From Akkermansiaceae bacterium (lineage in GTDB: Bacteria; Verrucomicrobiota; Verrucomicrobiia; Verrucomicrobiales; Akkermansiaceae), in NCBI GenBank assembly GCA_024233135.1, contig JACKPZ010000009.1, positions 1-64,000 of the forward strand: a stretch of 64,000 bases of DNA. Direction: 5' to 3'. Within the stretch, counting starts at the first letter, position 1, and the number at the start of each line of letters is the position of its first letter. This document shows positions 51,809 through 63,281 of this stretch, one piece after another. The position numbers were made by a program, and so were the translations under genes. Under the pieces are notes generated by a model. It saw only the letters and a program-made list of their open reading frames with translations, was not told the origin of the DNA and ran no database searches.

Positions 51809-52275
51809 GGGCTTTCTTCTTCGACTGCGGCACTCGTGACGCCACCGCATCCCTCGGCATCCTCGTGCTGCGGGTCTGCACCGGGTTGATGATGGTCTTC
51901 GGCCACGGACTGCCGAAACTCCGGAATTTCGACGCGGTGGCGGAGAAGTTTCCCGTCCCGGATTTCTTCCCGCTGTCCTACATGTCGAAGCAGGTGAGTC
52001 TCGGTGCGTGCATCACGGGAGAACTGGTGGCCGCTTCGTTGATCGTCCTCGGGCTCGCGACACGCCCCGCCGCCTTCCTGCTCGGTTTCACGATGGTGGT
52101 CGCCGCGTTTCATGTGCATGGCGCCGCGCCATGGTTCATGGGGCCGGGCGTCGACGCTTCCAAAGAGCCCGCTTTGCTGTATCTGATCCCCTGCATCGCG
52201 CTGATCTTCTCTGGAGCCGGATCGTATTCGTTCGATTCGCTGCTCCACCAGGAGCGCCGGCGCCGCCGTTGGTAA
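51805..52275 (+). CDS. DoxX-family membrane protein
   Basis: A 156-residue protein with four membrane helices in the DoxX arrangement: GILVLRVCTGLMMVFGHGLPKL, ACITGELVAASLIVLGLATRPAAF, MVVAAFHVH and YLIPCIALIFSGAGSYSFD. The GHGLPKL and SGAGSYSFD segments are typical. The role in relatives is redox- or thiosulfate-related and not well defined. It overlaps the KH/R3H gene (ATGA). Confidence 0.9.
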   Translation: MRAFFFDCGTRDATASLGILVLRVCTGLMMVFGHGLPKLRNFDAVAEKFPVPDFFPLSYMSKQVSLGACITGELVAASLIVLGLATRPAAFLLGFTMVVAAFHVHGAAPWFMGPGVDASKEPALLYLIPCIALIFSGAGSYSFDSLLHQERRRRRW

Positions 52276-52279
52276 GATC

Positions 52280-52627
52280 ATGGAAACCCACCGCCTCGTC
52301 CTGCCCGCGGACTTGAACCAGTTCGGCTTCCTTTTCGGCGGCCGGCTCTTGGCATGGGTCGATGAGGCTTCGTGGATCGCAGCAAGCCTCGACTACCCGC
52401 ACTGCCAGTTCGTGACCAAGGCGATGGACAACGTCGTCTTCCGCCACGCGGTGCGCGAGGGCACCATCCTGCGCATCCGTTGCGGGATGGTCCGCGAAGG
52501 CAACACCAGTGTTTCCTATCAGGTCGACGTGGTGGACGAGTGTTCCGAGCACCGGCCGATCTTCACCACGGTCGTCACCTTCGTGAGCGTGGACGACGAA
52601 GGGCGGAAACGCTCGGTCCGGGCTTGA
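52280..52627 (+). CDS. Hotdog-fold acyl-CoA thioesterase (YciA-like)
   Basis: A 115-residue protein with the acyl-CoA thioesterase pattern: NQFGFLFGGRLLAWVDEASWIA (catalytic Asp in the long helix) and VFRHAVREGTILRI. It hydrolyses acyl-CoA esters in the cytoplasm. It is short but covers the whole hotdog core and starts 4 bp after the DoxX stop. Confidence 0.9.
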   Translation: METHRLVLPADLNQFGFLFGGRLLAWVDEASWIAASLDYPHCQFVTKAMDNVVFRHAVREGTILRIRCGMVREGNTSVSYQVDVVDECSEHRPIFTTVVTFVSVDDEGRKRSVRA

Positions 52628-52659
52628 TTCCCCGGCCGCGCCGCGCACGCTCCGTGCCG

Positions 52660-54243
52660 ATGACGCCGCAGACGCAGATGGTCGACATCGTGCTCCCGTT
52701 GGAAACCTCGGAGGACGAACAGGCGCGCCGGCACGCCGTCGCGGCGAAACTGGGTGTCCCCGCCGGGCGGATCGGCGGCATGCGGATGCGCAAGCATTCG
52801 ATCGACGCCCGCCAGCGGACGGTCAAGGTGCAGCTCCGGCTCGAAGTCTGCCTCGACGCGCCGATGCCGCCGGAGGAGACACCGGTTTGGTCCTGTGCTC
52901 CCCTGCCCGCGTCGGCTCCCACGGTGGTCATCATCGGCTGCGGACCGGCGGGCATGTTCGCCGCGCTGCGTTGTCTTGAGAACGGCGTGCGGCCGGTGGT
53001 GCTGGAGCGCGGCAAGGACGCGAGCGCCCGGCGTTTCGACCTCGCGCCGATCCTCCGCGAAGGCCGCGTCATCGAGGATTCGAACTATTGTTTCGGCGAG
53101 GGCGGAGCGGGGACCTTCTCCGATGGCAAACTCTACACCCGGGCCACCAAACGCGGCCCCGTGGCGAAGATTTACGAAGTGCTCGTCGCCCACGGAGCCC
53201 CGGAGCGCATCCTCACCGATGCCCACCCGCACATCGGCTCGAACCTGCTGCCCAACGTGGTCAAGGCGATCCGCGGTTCGATTCTCGCCGCCGGTGGCGA
53301 GGTTCGTTTCCAGACGAAAGCCGTGGATTTCGTGGTCGAAGGCGGACACATCCGGGGAGTGGTCACCGCCGACGGCGGGGAAATCCGCGCGGACTCGGTG
53401 ATCCTCGCCACCGGCCATTCCGCGCGGGACATCTATCAACTTCTATCAAAGCGCGGCATCCTGCTGGAGCCGAAGCCTTTCGCCGTCGGCTTCCGCATCG
53501 AGCACCCGCAGCCGTTCATCGACCGCCGCCAGTATCATCTTCCGGAAAAAGCGGAGCGCCCGCGGCTGCTGCCTGCCGCGCGCTATTCCCTGGCCACCAA
53601 GATCGACGGACGCGGCGTGCATTCGTTCTGCATGTGCCCGGGCGGCTGGATTGTTCCCGCGGCGACGGAGAACGACGAGGTGGTGGTGAACGGGATGAGC
53701 CTGTCGCGGCGGGACTCGCCGTTCGCGAACTCCGGCATGGTGGCGACCGTGGAACCCGAGGACGTCGAACGTTTCCGAACGCAGCACGGCGTGCTGGCGG
53801 GCATCGCGTTCCAGAAGGCGCTCGAAGTTTCCGCCAAGCAGGCCGGCGGCGGAGGGCAACGCGCACCCGGCCAGCGGGTGGCGGATTTCCTCAAGAGCAG
53901 GATCTCGCCCGACCTGCCGGAAACCAGCTACTTCCCCGGCGCCACATCCGCTCCCCTGCATGAGTTGCTGCCCGACTGGATCACCCGCCGGATGCGCGAG
54001 GGGCTGCGGCTCTTCGACCGGCGGATCCGTGGCTACGCGTCGCGGGACGCCCTGCTGCTCGGCTTTGAAACGAGGACCAGCTCCCCGGTCCGAATCCCGC
54101 GCCGGGACGACACGCTCGAACATCCCGAGGTCGGCGGCTTGTTTCCCTGCGGCGAAGGGGCCGGTTACGCCGGCGGCATCGTCAGTGCCGCCCTCGACGG
54201 GATGCGCGTGGCCGAAGCCGCCTGCGCCGCCGCCCACCGTTAG
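52660..54243 (+). CDS. NAD(P)/FAD-dependent oxidoreductase (COG2509-like)
   Basis: A 527-residue flavoprotein. The N-terminal 85 residues form a ferredoxin-like domain seen in this group (KHSIDARQRTVKVQLRL). FAD-binding VVIIGCGPAGMFAALRCLE follows near residue 88, then NYCFGEGGAGTFSDGKLYTR, ATGHSARDIYQLL and a C-terminal GLFPCGEGAGYAGGIVSAA. The substrate is unknown for the family. Last gene of the KH/R3H-DoxX-thioesterase run; a hairpin follows. Confidence 0.92.
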   Translation: MTPQTQMVDIVLPLETSEDEQARRHAVAAKLGVPAGRIGGMRMRKHSIDARQRTVKVQLRLEVCLDAPMPPEETPVWSCAPLPASAPTVVIIGCGPAGMFAALRCLENGVRPVVLERGKDASARRFDLAPILREGRVIEDSNYCFGEGGAGTFSDGKLYTRATKRGPVAKIYEVLVAHGAPERILTDAHPHIGSNLLPNVVKAIRGSILAAGGEVRFQTKAVDFVVEGGHIRGVVTADGGEIRADSVILATGHSARDIYQLLSKRGILLEPKPFAVGFRIEHPQPFIDRRQYHLPEKAERPRLLPAARYSLATKIDGRGVHSFCMCPGGWIVPAATENDEVVVNGMSLSRRDSPFANSGMVATVEPEDVERFRTQHGVLAGIAFQKALEVSAKQAGGGGQRAPGQRVADFLKSRISPDLPETSYFPGATSAPLHELLPDWITRRMREGLRLFDRRIRGYASRDALLLGFETRTSSPVRIPRRDDTLEHPEVGGLFPCGEGAGYAGGIVSAALDGMRVAEAACAAAHR

Positions 54244-54251
54244 AAACAAAA

Positions 54252-54278
54252 CACCCGCCCCGGAAGCCGGAGCGGGTG
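54252..54278 (-). terminator. Terminator hairpin between the flavoprotein and bamA genes
   Basis: CACCCGC pairs with GCGGGTG around a CCGG-AAG-CCGG tip. On the minus strand a T-rich run (TTTTGTTT) follows, so it mainly terminates bamA, but it may act on both convergent genes. Confidence 0.75.
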
Positions 54279-54304
54279 GAGAGGGATGACGCGACGGGCG
54301 CGGA

Positions 54305-56695
54305 TCAGTAGCTGTAGTTCAGATAGAAGTTGAACTGGCCACCCTTGTCCGCGTCGCTGTCCGGCGAGGAAACCGGGATCGCGTAATCGAGCGCGAGCGG
54401 CAGCGGGCTGATCGGCAGTTTGATCCGCACGCCCACGCCCACGTCGCTGTAGAGGTCGCTGACGCTGGGGTCCCAGCTGTCCGCGTTGACGAAACCGGTG
54501 TCCGAGAAAACGGCGGCGCGGATCGTTTCGATGATCGGCACGGTGTATTCGAAGGAGACGTATCCCAGCGAGTTGCCGCCGTAGACGTCGTTCGTGTAGC
54601 CGGTGTCGCGGGGTCCCACGTCGCGGAATTCAAAGCCGCGCAGCGTCCGGCCGCCACCGAGGAACATGCGCTCGAAGATCGGGATCTCGCCGCCGTTCAC
54701 GCTGTCGACGAAGGCGAGCTCGCCGCTCACCGAAAGGATGGTGTCCCAGCGGAAGTTCCAGAACTTCGAACCCTGGGCGGAGACGGTGACCGTATCGACA
54801 TCGCCACCGAGGAAACCGCCGGCGAGCGTCACGCCGAGATCCACCTTGTGGCCGCTGCGGGGTTCCACCGTGCTGTCGCGGCTGTCGTAGATGTAGTTCA
54901 CGCCGAGCGCGCTGCGGAAGAAGTCGCCGCCGATCTCCTTCTGGGAGAGCTCCGAGTTGTTGCCGTTGTCGCCTTTGAAGTTCTGGTCGATGAAGTCGGT
55001 GCCATCGACCTCCGAGTCGATCTCGATGCCTTCGAGACGGAGCTCGCCGCGGATCGAACTCTTCGCTCCGAGCGGCTTGCGGAGGGAAATCGCGCCGCCG
55101 ACGTTGGTCTGCTCATACCAATCGCTGAAGTAGGTCGAGTTCTTGTAGAACAACTCGGTGCCGAGCGCGAGCTGGCGGTCGAGGAACCACGGCTCGACGA
55201 TCGAGACGCTCGCTTCGGAGCGCTCCGTGCCGAGACGCAGGTTCATCGCGAAACGCTGGCCGCCGCCGGTGAAGTTCCACGGGTGGAAGAGGTCGAAGTT
55301 CGACTGCTCCAGCGTGAGGAAGCCGACGATCGAATCGATCGAGCTGAAACCGAGGCCGACGCCTACGGAGCCGGTGGCCTTCTCCTCGACGAGCACGTCG
55401 ACATCGCGGTAGCCGGAGCCGCCGGGCGTGCCGGACACCTGAACATCGCTGAAATACTGCAGGTTCTGGAGACGGGCCTTGGTGGTCTCAAGTTCCACCG
55501 AGTTGAACATGTCACCCGGCTTGAGAGGGATTTCCCGGCGGATCACCTTGTCCTTGGTCTTGGTATTGCCGGTGATGTTCACGCGGCCGACTCGGTAGCG
55601 TTTCCCTTCGGAGATGCGGTAGGTGATGTTCACGCGGTTCGGACCGGCGTCGCGGATGTCGGGGGTGACCACCGCGTCCGCGTAGCCACGGGAGCCGTAG
55701 TAGCTGCGGATCATCGTGATGTCGGCGCGCATCTTCTTCGACGAATACGCGTCGTTGCCGTTGAGCGTGAGCGCCGGGTAGAGCTCCTCCGGGGTGAACA
55801 CGGTCATCTTGCCGAAGCCGACGCCGGCGACGGTGTATTTCGCTCCCTCGTTGATCGGGATGATGAGGTCCACCCGGCCGTCGCCCACCGGCTCGCGGCG
55901 GATGCCCGGGCAACTGGCGCGCAGGTATCCGCGGCTGTGATAGAAATCGAGGATCGCGCTGAGATCATCGTCGAGCTGGTTGCCCTCGATGCGGCCGGAC
56001 TTGGTGAGCCACGAGAACCATCCCTTTTCCTTCACCTTCATCTCCTTGCGGAGATCCTGATCGGCAAATGCCTGGTTGCCCTCGAAGCGGATCTTGCGGA
56101 CCTCGTTCTTGCTACCCTCATCGACGATGAAAATGAGGTCCGCCACGCCCGCTTGTCCGGTGCCCTGTGTGCGGTGGGTCACGGTGACATCGGGGTAGCC
56201 GTAGCCCTGATAGTATTTCTCGATGTTGCGGCGGGCTTCAAGAATCTGCTCGTCGCTCAGCGATCCACCCGCCTTGAGTTTGGACTCCTTCGCGAGTTTC
56301 TGGTCCGAAAACACCGTATTGCCCACGAAGCCGACGCCGCCAAGCCCAGGCCGGGTCGTGACCTCCGCGATCAGCTTGACGCCGTTTTCCCCCACCGGCT
56401 CGGCGAGGAAACGCACGTCGTCGACGAGGCCGGACTCGTAGAGCGAGCGGATGTCGGTATCGAGGTTCTCGGCGCGGTAGGCTGTACCGGACTTGGAAAG
56501 CATCAAGTTGCGGATCCGCGCCTCATCGACCGTCTTGGATCCGATGTAGCGGACATCCACGTTGGTGATGTTCCTGCCCTCGAAGTCCTGGGCATGGAGA
56601 GTGCCTCCGAAGGACAGGAGGGCGAGGGATACGAGGGCGGCGAACCGGCCCATGCCACGCGGCATGAGCGCTTGGGGAGCGAAGGGCGGGCGCAT
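54305..56695 (-). CDS. bamA: Outer membrane protein assembly factor BamA
   Basis: A 796-residue outer membrane protein (ATG at 56665 or 56653 possible). A signal peptide ends near SFGGTLHAQDFEG. About five POTRA domains (residues about 30-400) are visible, with repeated segments such as GVGFVGNTVFSDQKL, IRFEGNQAFADQDLRKEMK and VNITGNTKTKDKVIRREIPL. A 16-strand barrel follows with the conserved FLGGGRTLRGFEFRDVGPRD (RGF/Y motif) and ends in aromatic YLNYSY. It inserts beta-barrel proteins into the outer membrane, so the organism is diderm. Divergent from the ABC-F gene. Confidence 0.95.
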   Translation of the reverse strand: MRPPFAPQALMPRGMGRFAALVSLALLSFGGTLHAQDFEGRNITNVDVRYIGSKTVDEARIRNLMLSKSGTAYRAENLDTDIRSLYESGLVDDVRFLAEPVGENGVKLIAEVTTRPGLGGVGFVGNTVFSDQKLAKESKLKAGGSLSDEQILEARRNIEKYYQGYGYPDVTVTHRTQGTGQAGVADLIFIVDEGSKNEVRKIRFEGNQAFADQDLRKEMKVKEKGWFSWLTKSGRIEGNQLDDDLSAILDFYHSRGYLRASCPGIRREPVGDGRVDLIIPINEGAKYTVAGVGFGKMTVFTPEELYPALTLNGNDAYSSKKMRADITMIRSYYGSRGYADAVVTPDIRDAGPNRVNITYRISEGKRYRVGRVNITGNTKTKDKVIRREIPLKPGDMFNSVELETTKARLQNLQYFSDVQVSGTPGGSGYRDVDVLVEEKATGSVGVGLGFSSIDSIVGFLTLEQSNFDLFHPWNFTGGGQRFAMNLRLGTERSEASVSIVEPWFLDRQLALGTELFYKNSTYFSDWYEQTNVGGAISLRKPLGAKSSIRGELRLEGIEIDSEVDGTDFIDQNFKGDNGNNSELSQKEIGGDFFRSALGVNYIYDSRDSTVEPRSGHKVDLGVTLAGGFLGGDVDTVTVSAQGSKFWNFRWDTILSVSGELAFVDSVNGGEIPIFERMFLGGGRTLRGFEFRDVGPRDTGYTNDVYGGNSLGYVSFEYTVPIIETIRAAVFSDTGFVNADSWDPSVSDLYSDVGVGVRIKLPISPLPLALDYAIPVSSPDSDADKGGQFNFYLNYSY

Positions 56696-56841
56696 GCGGT
56701 TGGAAGGGATGCGCCTATCAAGCGCGCCGCCCCCCCGGCTCGTCAAGGTCAATAGCCGCAAATACTTTGCAAAACCTTACGATTCCCCGATTCCGGCCGA
56801 ATTTCTTGCCCCGGCGGCCCTGGTCCCCTACACCGCCGCCC
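56696..56841. promoter_or_regulatory. Divergent region between bamA and the ABC-F gene
   Basis: About 145 bp separates two divergent housekeeping genes. No clear promoter boxes can be assigned by eye. An ATG at 56767 in the ABC-F frame would add 25 atypical Pro/Arg-rich residues. Confidence 0.3.
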
Positions 56842-58470
<1,629 letters not shown>

Positions 58471-58561
58471 GGAACCTCACGGGGTCGAGTTCGAGAGAGC
58501 GCGAGATCCCCGCGACGCCGCCGGTATTGCCAAACCACGCGTTCGGTAATACCTTGCGGCC

Positions 58562-58804
58562 ATGACAACGATCTCGCTCAAGATCCCGGACGATCTCGCC
58601 GCACGTCTGGACCTCGCGGCGCGCGAACGCAGGACTTCCCGGTCCGTGCTTTTCCGCGAAGCGTTGGAGGAGAAACTCGACGAGATCGCGAACACCAAGG
58701 CCCCCAGCCTCTTCGAACGAAGCGCCGATCTCTGCGGGGCGGGCGAGAGCGGCATCGGCGACCTTGCATCCCATCCCCGCCACCTCGACGGCTTCGGAAC
58801 ATGA
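58562..58804 (+). CDS. CopG/ribbon-helix-helix antitoxin
   Basis: An 80-residue protein with an N-terminal ribbon-helix-helix DNA-binding motif (TTISLKIPDDLAARLDLAAR, RTSRSVLFREALEE) and a C-terminal toxin-binding tail. It should neutralise the PIN toxin and repress the pair's promoter. Its stop overlaps the toxin start (ATGA). Confidence 0.85.
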   Translation: MTTISLKIPDDLAARLDLAARERRTSRSVLFREALEEKLDEIANTKAPSLFERSADLCGAGESGIGDLASHPRHLDGFGT

Positions 58805-59217
58805 GCCGGATCATCGTGGATACGGGACCCTTGGTGGCCTACCTCGACCGGAGCGATCACGATCATCCCTGGGCGAAGGACCAGTTCATGTCGCAGACCG
58901 ACCCGCTGCTCACCTGCGAAGCGGTGATCGCCGAAACCCTCTTTCTCCTCGGCAGGGGCGGGATCGCGCCGGACGGACTGCTCGCATTGGTCGAGCGCGA
59001 TCTCGTGATTCCGGAGTTCTCGCTGCGCCCTGAAATCGAAGCTGTATCCAAACTCATGCGAACCTATCGCGACACTCCGATGTCGCTTGCGGATGCCTGC
59101 CTCGTCCGCATGTCGGAGATCCACGAGAGCTCCCTCATCATGACCTTGGATTCCGATTTCACCGTCTATCGAAAAAGCCGGCGGCGCATCGTTCCCGTGA
59201 TCATGCCTCCTCGATGA
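58801..59217 (+). CDS. PIN-domain (VapC-like) ribonuclease toxin
   Basis: A 138-residue PIN nuclease with the acidic residues in place: IIVDTGPLVAYLDRSD (first Asp), CEAVIAETLFLL (Glu), SLADACLVRMSE (Asp) and TLDSDFTVYR (Asp). Such toxins cleave tRNA or rRNA when not bound by antitoxin. Paired with the CopG-type antitoxin upstream. Confidence 0.9.
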   Translation: MSRIIVDTGPLVAYLDRSDHDHPWAKDQFMSQTDPLLTCEAVIAETLFLLGRGGIAPDGLLALVERDLVIPEFSLRPEIEAVSKLMRTYRDTPMSLADACLVRMSEIHESSLIMTLDSDFTVYRKSRRRIVPVIMPPR

Positions 59218-59241
59218 TCGCGAGAAAGCCCGTCCCCTGCT

Positions 59242-62200
59242 TCATTCCACCGCAGGCTCGAACTCGAATATCACTTCGGAAACGTCACGCAGCCGGTCGT
59301 TTTCCAACCACAGGGTCGCCACCTTCGTCGTCTGCTCCGGCCGGCCCCAGAGGGTGTGGATGACGGCGCGCACGGTGGCCGGATGTTCCGACGCGCATCG
59401 GATTCGATAGACACCCGGGACGGCGTGCCGGATCATGTATTCCCTCACGCCGTCGGCCCCGGTGACACGCCCGCCTGTCGGGCTCGGAGATGCGGATAAG
59501 GAGCACTTCGTCCCGTCGGGCTCCTCCACTTCGAAACGAATGCCGTCGGAATCGTCGGATGAGGTCAGCACCACCCGGAGATCCACGGGCAGATGGGTTT
59601 CGTAAACGCCGAGACTGCGCATTTCCCGGCGGACACCCGCGGCATCGGAAGCCATCCCCCGCAAGGCGTTCCACTCGGTCAACGCAACGGACGCGAGCGG
59701 TCCGGAATCCAGCTCGGCGAGTTCAGCCAATCTCACGACCCAACCGGAAAGCGCCGCAGCCTTGTCACCGCGTTGGTTTCGCACGGACAGCAGGTCCAGC
59801 GTCGCCAGCAGTTTCATCCGCGGTGAGCCGCCGATGGTTTCCAACACGCGCTCCGCCTCCTCGAATTGGCCGAATTCCGCCAGCCATAACGCATACGCAC
59901 GCAGCGCCGTCACATCACCGGGGCGGAACTCCAACAGATTCGACAACACGCGCCGCCCCAGCTCATCCTGTTTCGCCTCGAAGAGGACACGCGCCGCATC
60001 GATGTAAAACTCCGGCAAACGCAGGGTTCCACCCCGGTGTTTTCGATAGGCCGCCTCCGGATCGCTGGCGGCCGCAAGATCCTTGGCGAAAGCAGCGAGA
60101 TCCGGCAGGTCCGCCGTAACCACCAACCGCGGGATCACACCGATTCTCTCGTCTTTCGCCGGTCGCGGGCTTTCATCCGCCGGCTCCTCTTCCGTGCCGA
60201 GGGTCATCGACGAAAAATCGACGCGCTTGGGCAGCCACACATCCGCCTGCTCGCGGATCGGATCTGCACCAGCCGATTCCGGTTCCTCGCCCGGCCCGGT
60301 ATCGGCGAACGGATCGACACCAAACGGGTCATCCGAGTAAGAGTCCTCCCACCAACGGGGAATCGGCGACTCCACCACGATCATGTCCGCGGGAAACAAT
60401 GGCCTATCTTCGAACCCGTCGCTCAGCGTGTTGTACACCGTCTTGCCGGCATTCCGATAGAGCGCGACATGGCCCAGAGATCCGAAGGCATGCACTCCGC
60501 CGGCTTTCCGGATCGCCTCCCGCATCGTCAACGGCGGCGCGGCCTCGATGAGGCCCGGCTCCACCACCAATCCGCGGACGGACACCGCCAGCGGCCGGCC
60601 CGCCGGCGGCGGGTGCAGCGGCGTCGCGGCAAGGCCCGGCCCCTGCGCATGCAGCGCATCGATGCCGGCGCACCAGTCGGCATATTCCACGGCCGTGCGG
60701 AGTCGGGGTTTCGCTTTCACCAGTTCCATCGCCTTCTCAAACCATCCGACGACCGTGCCGAAGGCTTCGGCATCCCGTTGATCCGGAGCGAACTGTCGTT
60801 CCACCGCGGTTTTCCAGATGCCCACCTGCCGCATCCGCGGAAGGATCAGAGCCTCATAGCCGGGGAATTCCTTCGCATACCACGCGAGCTTCGTGCGCCA
60901 CGAATACGAGAGAATGTCATACGCGAAAGTGGTTCGGTTTTGGAAACTCGCGACGGCTTCTTCATATGCATCCTGCAACTCGGGCTCCGGCGGCCGGATG
61001 CCGTGCTCGGCGTAGTCCTCCAATCGTTCGAGGACGATGAGCGAGGTGAAGTCGCTGACGAGGCCGTGTTCCTTGCAATGTTGGATGATGGCTTCGCGGT
61101 TGCGGGAGCCGTCGCTTTCAAGACCGCCCAAAACGCGTTGCGCCCGCAGACGCCGGATGAGCCCTTCCGGGTTTCGCCCGGGCTCATACCGCACCGTGCG
61201 CGTTTTTGTGACCTCGTTCCCGAAGCCGAAACGAAGTTCCAAACTCCCGCTCCGCCTTTCGTCCAGAACGCCGAACACCCGCATCACACCGCCGGTTTCC
61301 GGCTCGACAAGATCATCCTCGAGCCCATCGCCAACCACGGAAACCAAGCGCGGCGGGCGCATCGTCACCTTCTCCACCGCGCGGACGTCCGACACCGCCA
61401 CGGCCACTCCCCCGGAGATTCGCGCTGTCGAAGCCAGCGTCCCCCCGGCTGCCTTTCCCGCCGGATGGATGAATACGAGGGGGACTCCGATCTCCGGTCC
61501 GTCCTCGCCAAGCGTGCCGGTTCCATCGCTCACCAACACCAGCAGATCCGCATCCCCGGAGAGCACGCGGATCTTCGAGAAATCCGTCGCGCCATCGTAG
61601 TCCGCCTCTTCGAGAGCCTTCCTCAGTTTCCCCCACTCGCCGCCGCGGATCTCGAATTCGCCCGCCGCCTCCACTGTGTCGCGCAGCCAATGGAACTGCA
61701 CGCGGGTGTTGCGGATCCGGGCGAACCACGCACCTAACAATTCAAGCTCCTTGCCGTGATTCCGGCTCCGCCCGGAAGCGGATGCGTCCCACACGAGACG
61801 GAGGGTCGCCGGAGACGCCACCCTGCGGGGCGCCATGTCCGGCATGCGGGTGGTCAGCATGAACTCGGGCCGCTGCCCCTCTTCGAGAATCATCACATCC
61901 CCCTTCGGCGCCTTGGATGCCACCTGGAGCGTTCCCTTCCGCTGGAAACCGGCGGCCTCGGCCTTCAGATCGCCCGAATGACCGGGTGAGAACGTCAGCC
62001 CGGCGGCGTCCGTGACACGCAGATCCCCGCCGCGGAGTTCGCAGGTTACCGCGAGCGGATCGGGGAAATCCAGCGGCAGCGAATACGCCAACTCCCCATT
62101 CGTGGCGGAAAGTGTTTCGATATAACTGATGCGAAGGCGCTTGGTCCCATCCGCGGGAACCGGATAGACCCGCGTGCGATAGACATTCCCCTCCTCCCGC

Positions 62201-62565
62201 TCGACGATGCCAGGGTCGATCAAGAGTCGCTTCACCGTTTCATAGGCGGTTCGAGCCCGTTCCTTCTCGACCGCCACGCCCGCGCGCATCGCGCCGTTCA
62301 CCTCGAGCGCGTATCCGGAGACCGTGGCTCCCGGCGGCAGCCCGAGCGCGAACTCGCCCTCCACCGCCCGCGGCCCGCTGTTGCGGAAATTCAATTCCAG
62401 TGTGGTCTCCGCCACGTCCCCGGCGAAGCGGACGCCGATCCTCGCCTCCTCGATCCGCAATTCCTTCACCGACCCGTCGTCCTGCCTCACCGTCATGCGC
62501 GGCGCCTGGGCCGCGCCGATGGCTTGCAGGGCCACGAGGAGCCCGAGAAGAAACGTGGTTTTCAT
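59242..62565 (-). CDS. Exported VIT/VWA protein with an SLBB-like domain
   Basis: A 1107-residue protein with a signal peptide (TTFLLGLLVALQAIGAAQA). Residues about 25-155 form a VIT domain (inter-alpha-trypsin inhibitor-like), about 240-400 a von Willebrand A-like domain with a DASAS (MIDAS-type) motif and VLVSDGTG. Residues about 650-720 look like an SLBB domain (VEPGLIEAAPPLTMREAIRKAGG). The C-terminus is helical, with TPR-like pairs, then beta-rich. A surface or periplasmic scaffold role is likely. Its start overlaps the upstream gene by four bases (ATGA). Confidence 0.8.
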   Translation of the reverse strand: MKTTFLLGLLVALQAIGAAQAPRMTVRQDDGSVKELRIEEARIGVRFAGDVAETTLELNFRNSGPRAVEGEFALGLPPGATVSGYALEVNGAMRAGVAVEKERARTAYETVKRLLIDPGIVEREEGNVYRTRVYPVPADGTKRLRISYIETLSATNGELAYSLPLDFPDPLAVTCELRGGDLRVTDAAGLTFSPGHSGDLKAEAAGFQRKGTLQVASKAPKGDVMILEEGQRPEFMLTTRMPDMAPRRVASPATLRLVWDASASGRSRNHGKELELLGAWFARIRNTRVQFHWLRDTVEAAGEFEIRGGEWGKLRKALEEADYDGATDFSKIRVLSGDADLLVLVSDGTGTLGEDGPEIGVPLVFIHPAGKAAGGTLASTARISGGVAVAVSDVRAVEKVTMRPPRLVSVVGDGLEDDLVEPETGGVMRVFGVLDERRSGSLELRFGFGNEVTKTRTVRYEPGRNPEGLIRRLRAQRVLGGLESDGSRNREAIIQHCKEHGLVSDFTSLIVLERLEDYAEHGIRPPEPELQDAYEEAVASFQNRTTFAYDILSYSWRTKLAWYAKEFPGYEALILPRMRQVGIWKTAVERQFAPDQRDAEAFGTVVGWFEKAMELVKAKPRLRTAVEYADWCAGIDALHAQGPGLAATPLHPPPAGRPLAVSVRGLVVEPGLIEAAPPLTMREAIRKAGGVHAFGSLGHVALYRNAGKTVYNTLSDGFEDRPLFPADMIVVESPIPRWWEDSYSDDPFGVDPFADTGPGEEPESAGADPIREQADVWLPKRVDFSSMTLGTEEEPADESPRPAKDERIGVIPRLVVTADLPDLAAFAKDLAAASDPEAAYRKHRGGTLRLPEFYIDAARVLFEAKQDELGRRVLSNLLEFRPGDVTALRAYALWLAEFGQFEEAERVLETIGGSPRMKLLATLDLLSVRNQRGDKAAALSGWVVRLAELAELDSGPLASVALTEWNALRGMASDAAGVRREMRSLGVYETHLPVDLRVVLTSSDDSDGIRFEVEEPDGTKCSLSASPSPTGGRVTGADGVREYMIRHAVPGVYRIRCASEHPATVRAVIHTLWGRPEQTTKVATLWLENDRLRDVSEVIFEFEPAVE

Positions 62566-63269
62566 GGCGATTTGGAAACAGCTCCCACCACATCCGCGCG
62601 CACGAACAACAGGATCCTGCGGTCCGCAGCCGGCACCGGCTTGTCCGTCCGCGGGGTGATGGCGGAAACGAGTTGGAACTTCCCGGGGCGGAGGTCCAAG
62701 GAAATCCGTGTCCGGCAGGTTTCATAGACCGGCATCCGGCGCGAGGCGTCTCCCCATTGGTCTTTGTATTCCGTCCAAGTCTCGAAACGGAGGGGACGCA
62801 CGATCTCGGAGATGAGGTGCAGATCGATCATCTTCACCTTCCAATCGATCGTCGGTTTGATTTCGAGTGTCACACCGGCATTCCGCGTCTCGAAAGCGGA
62901 GATATAGCGATGCATGGGATTGCCATAGGCCGAAACGGGGGGCGGCGCCGGCGTCATCGAATGGTCCGGAAACTCCAGCGCGCCGAATTCCGTCGGAAAG
63001 ATCTCCTCGCGGAGCGAACCGGCGCTCGCACCCTCCCCGCTGCGGCAGGTGAGCACGCAGGTTTCCACGATTTCCGCCTTGCCCTGCTTGGCGAGAGCCA
63101 TGGCCTTGGCATGCAGCGCGGCTCCGCCCGCCTCCGGGTCTTTCAATAACTCCGTCATCACCGGATGGGCCATGCCGATGAACTGAAGACTCACGCGCAC
63201 GTTCGACGTGAGGGTATCCGCCGCGCAGATCCCACAGGTGAGCCACATGAGAAACGAGACCTTCATCAC
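62562..63269 (-). CDS. Short secretin-core-like exported protein (copy A)
   Basis: A 235-residue protein with signal peptide (MMKVSFLMWLTCGICA). The sequence VRVSLQFIGMAHPVMTELL and FETRNAGVTLEIKPTIDW resemble the start and the gate region of secretin channels (type II/III secretion, type IV pili). The usual N domains and the C-terminal S domain are missing, so it cannot form a standard secretin alone. It is a paralogue of the upstream gene, 12 bp away, and overlaps the VIT gene start. Confidence 0.65.
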   Translation of the reverse strand: MMKVSFLMWLTCGICAADTLTSNVRVSLQFIGMAHPVMTELLKDPEAGGAALHAKAMALAKQGKAEIVETCVLTCRSGEGASAGSLREEIFPTEFGALEFPDHSMTPAPPPVSAYGNPMHRYISAFETRNAGVTLEIKPTIDWKVKMIDLHLISEIVRPLRFETWTEYKDQWGDASRRMPVYETCRTRISLDLRPGKFQLVSAITPRTDKPVPAADRRILLFVRADVVGAVSKSP

Positions 63270-63281
63270 CGTGGGTTTCCA

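Noticed and set aside
54848..56755. 635-residue plus-strand frame
   Set aside because: Antisense to bamA, which has POTRA and barrel motifs throughout.
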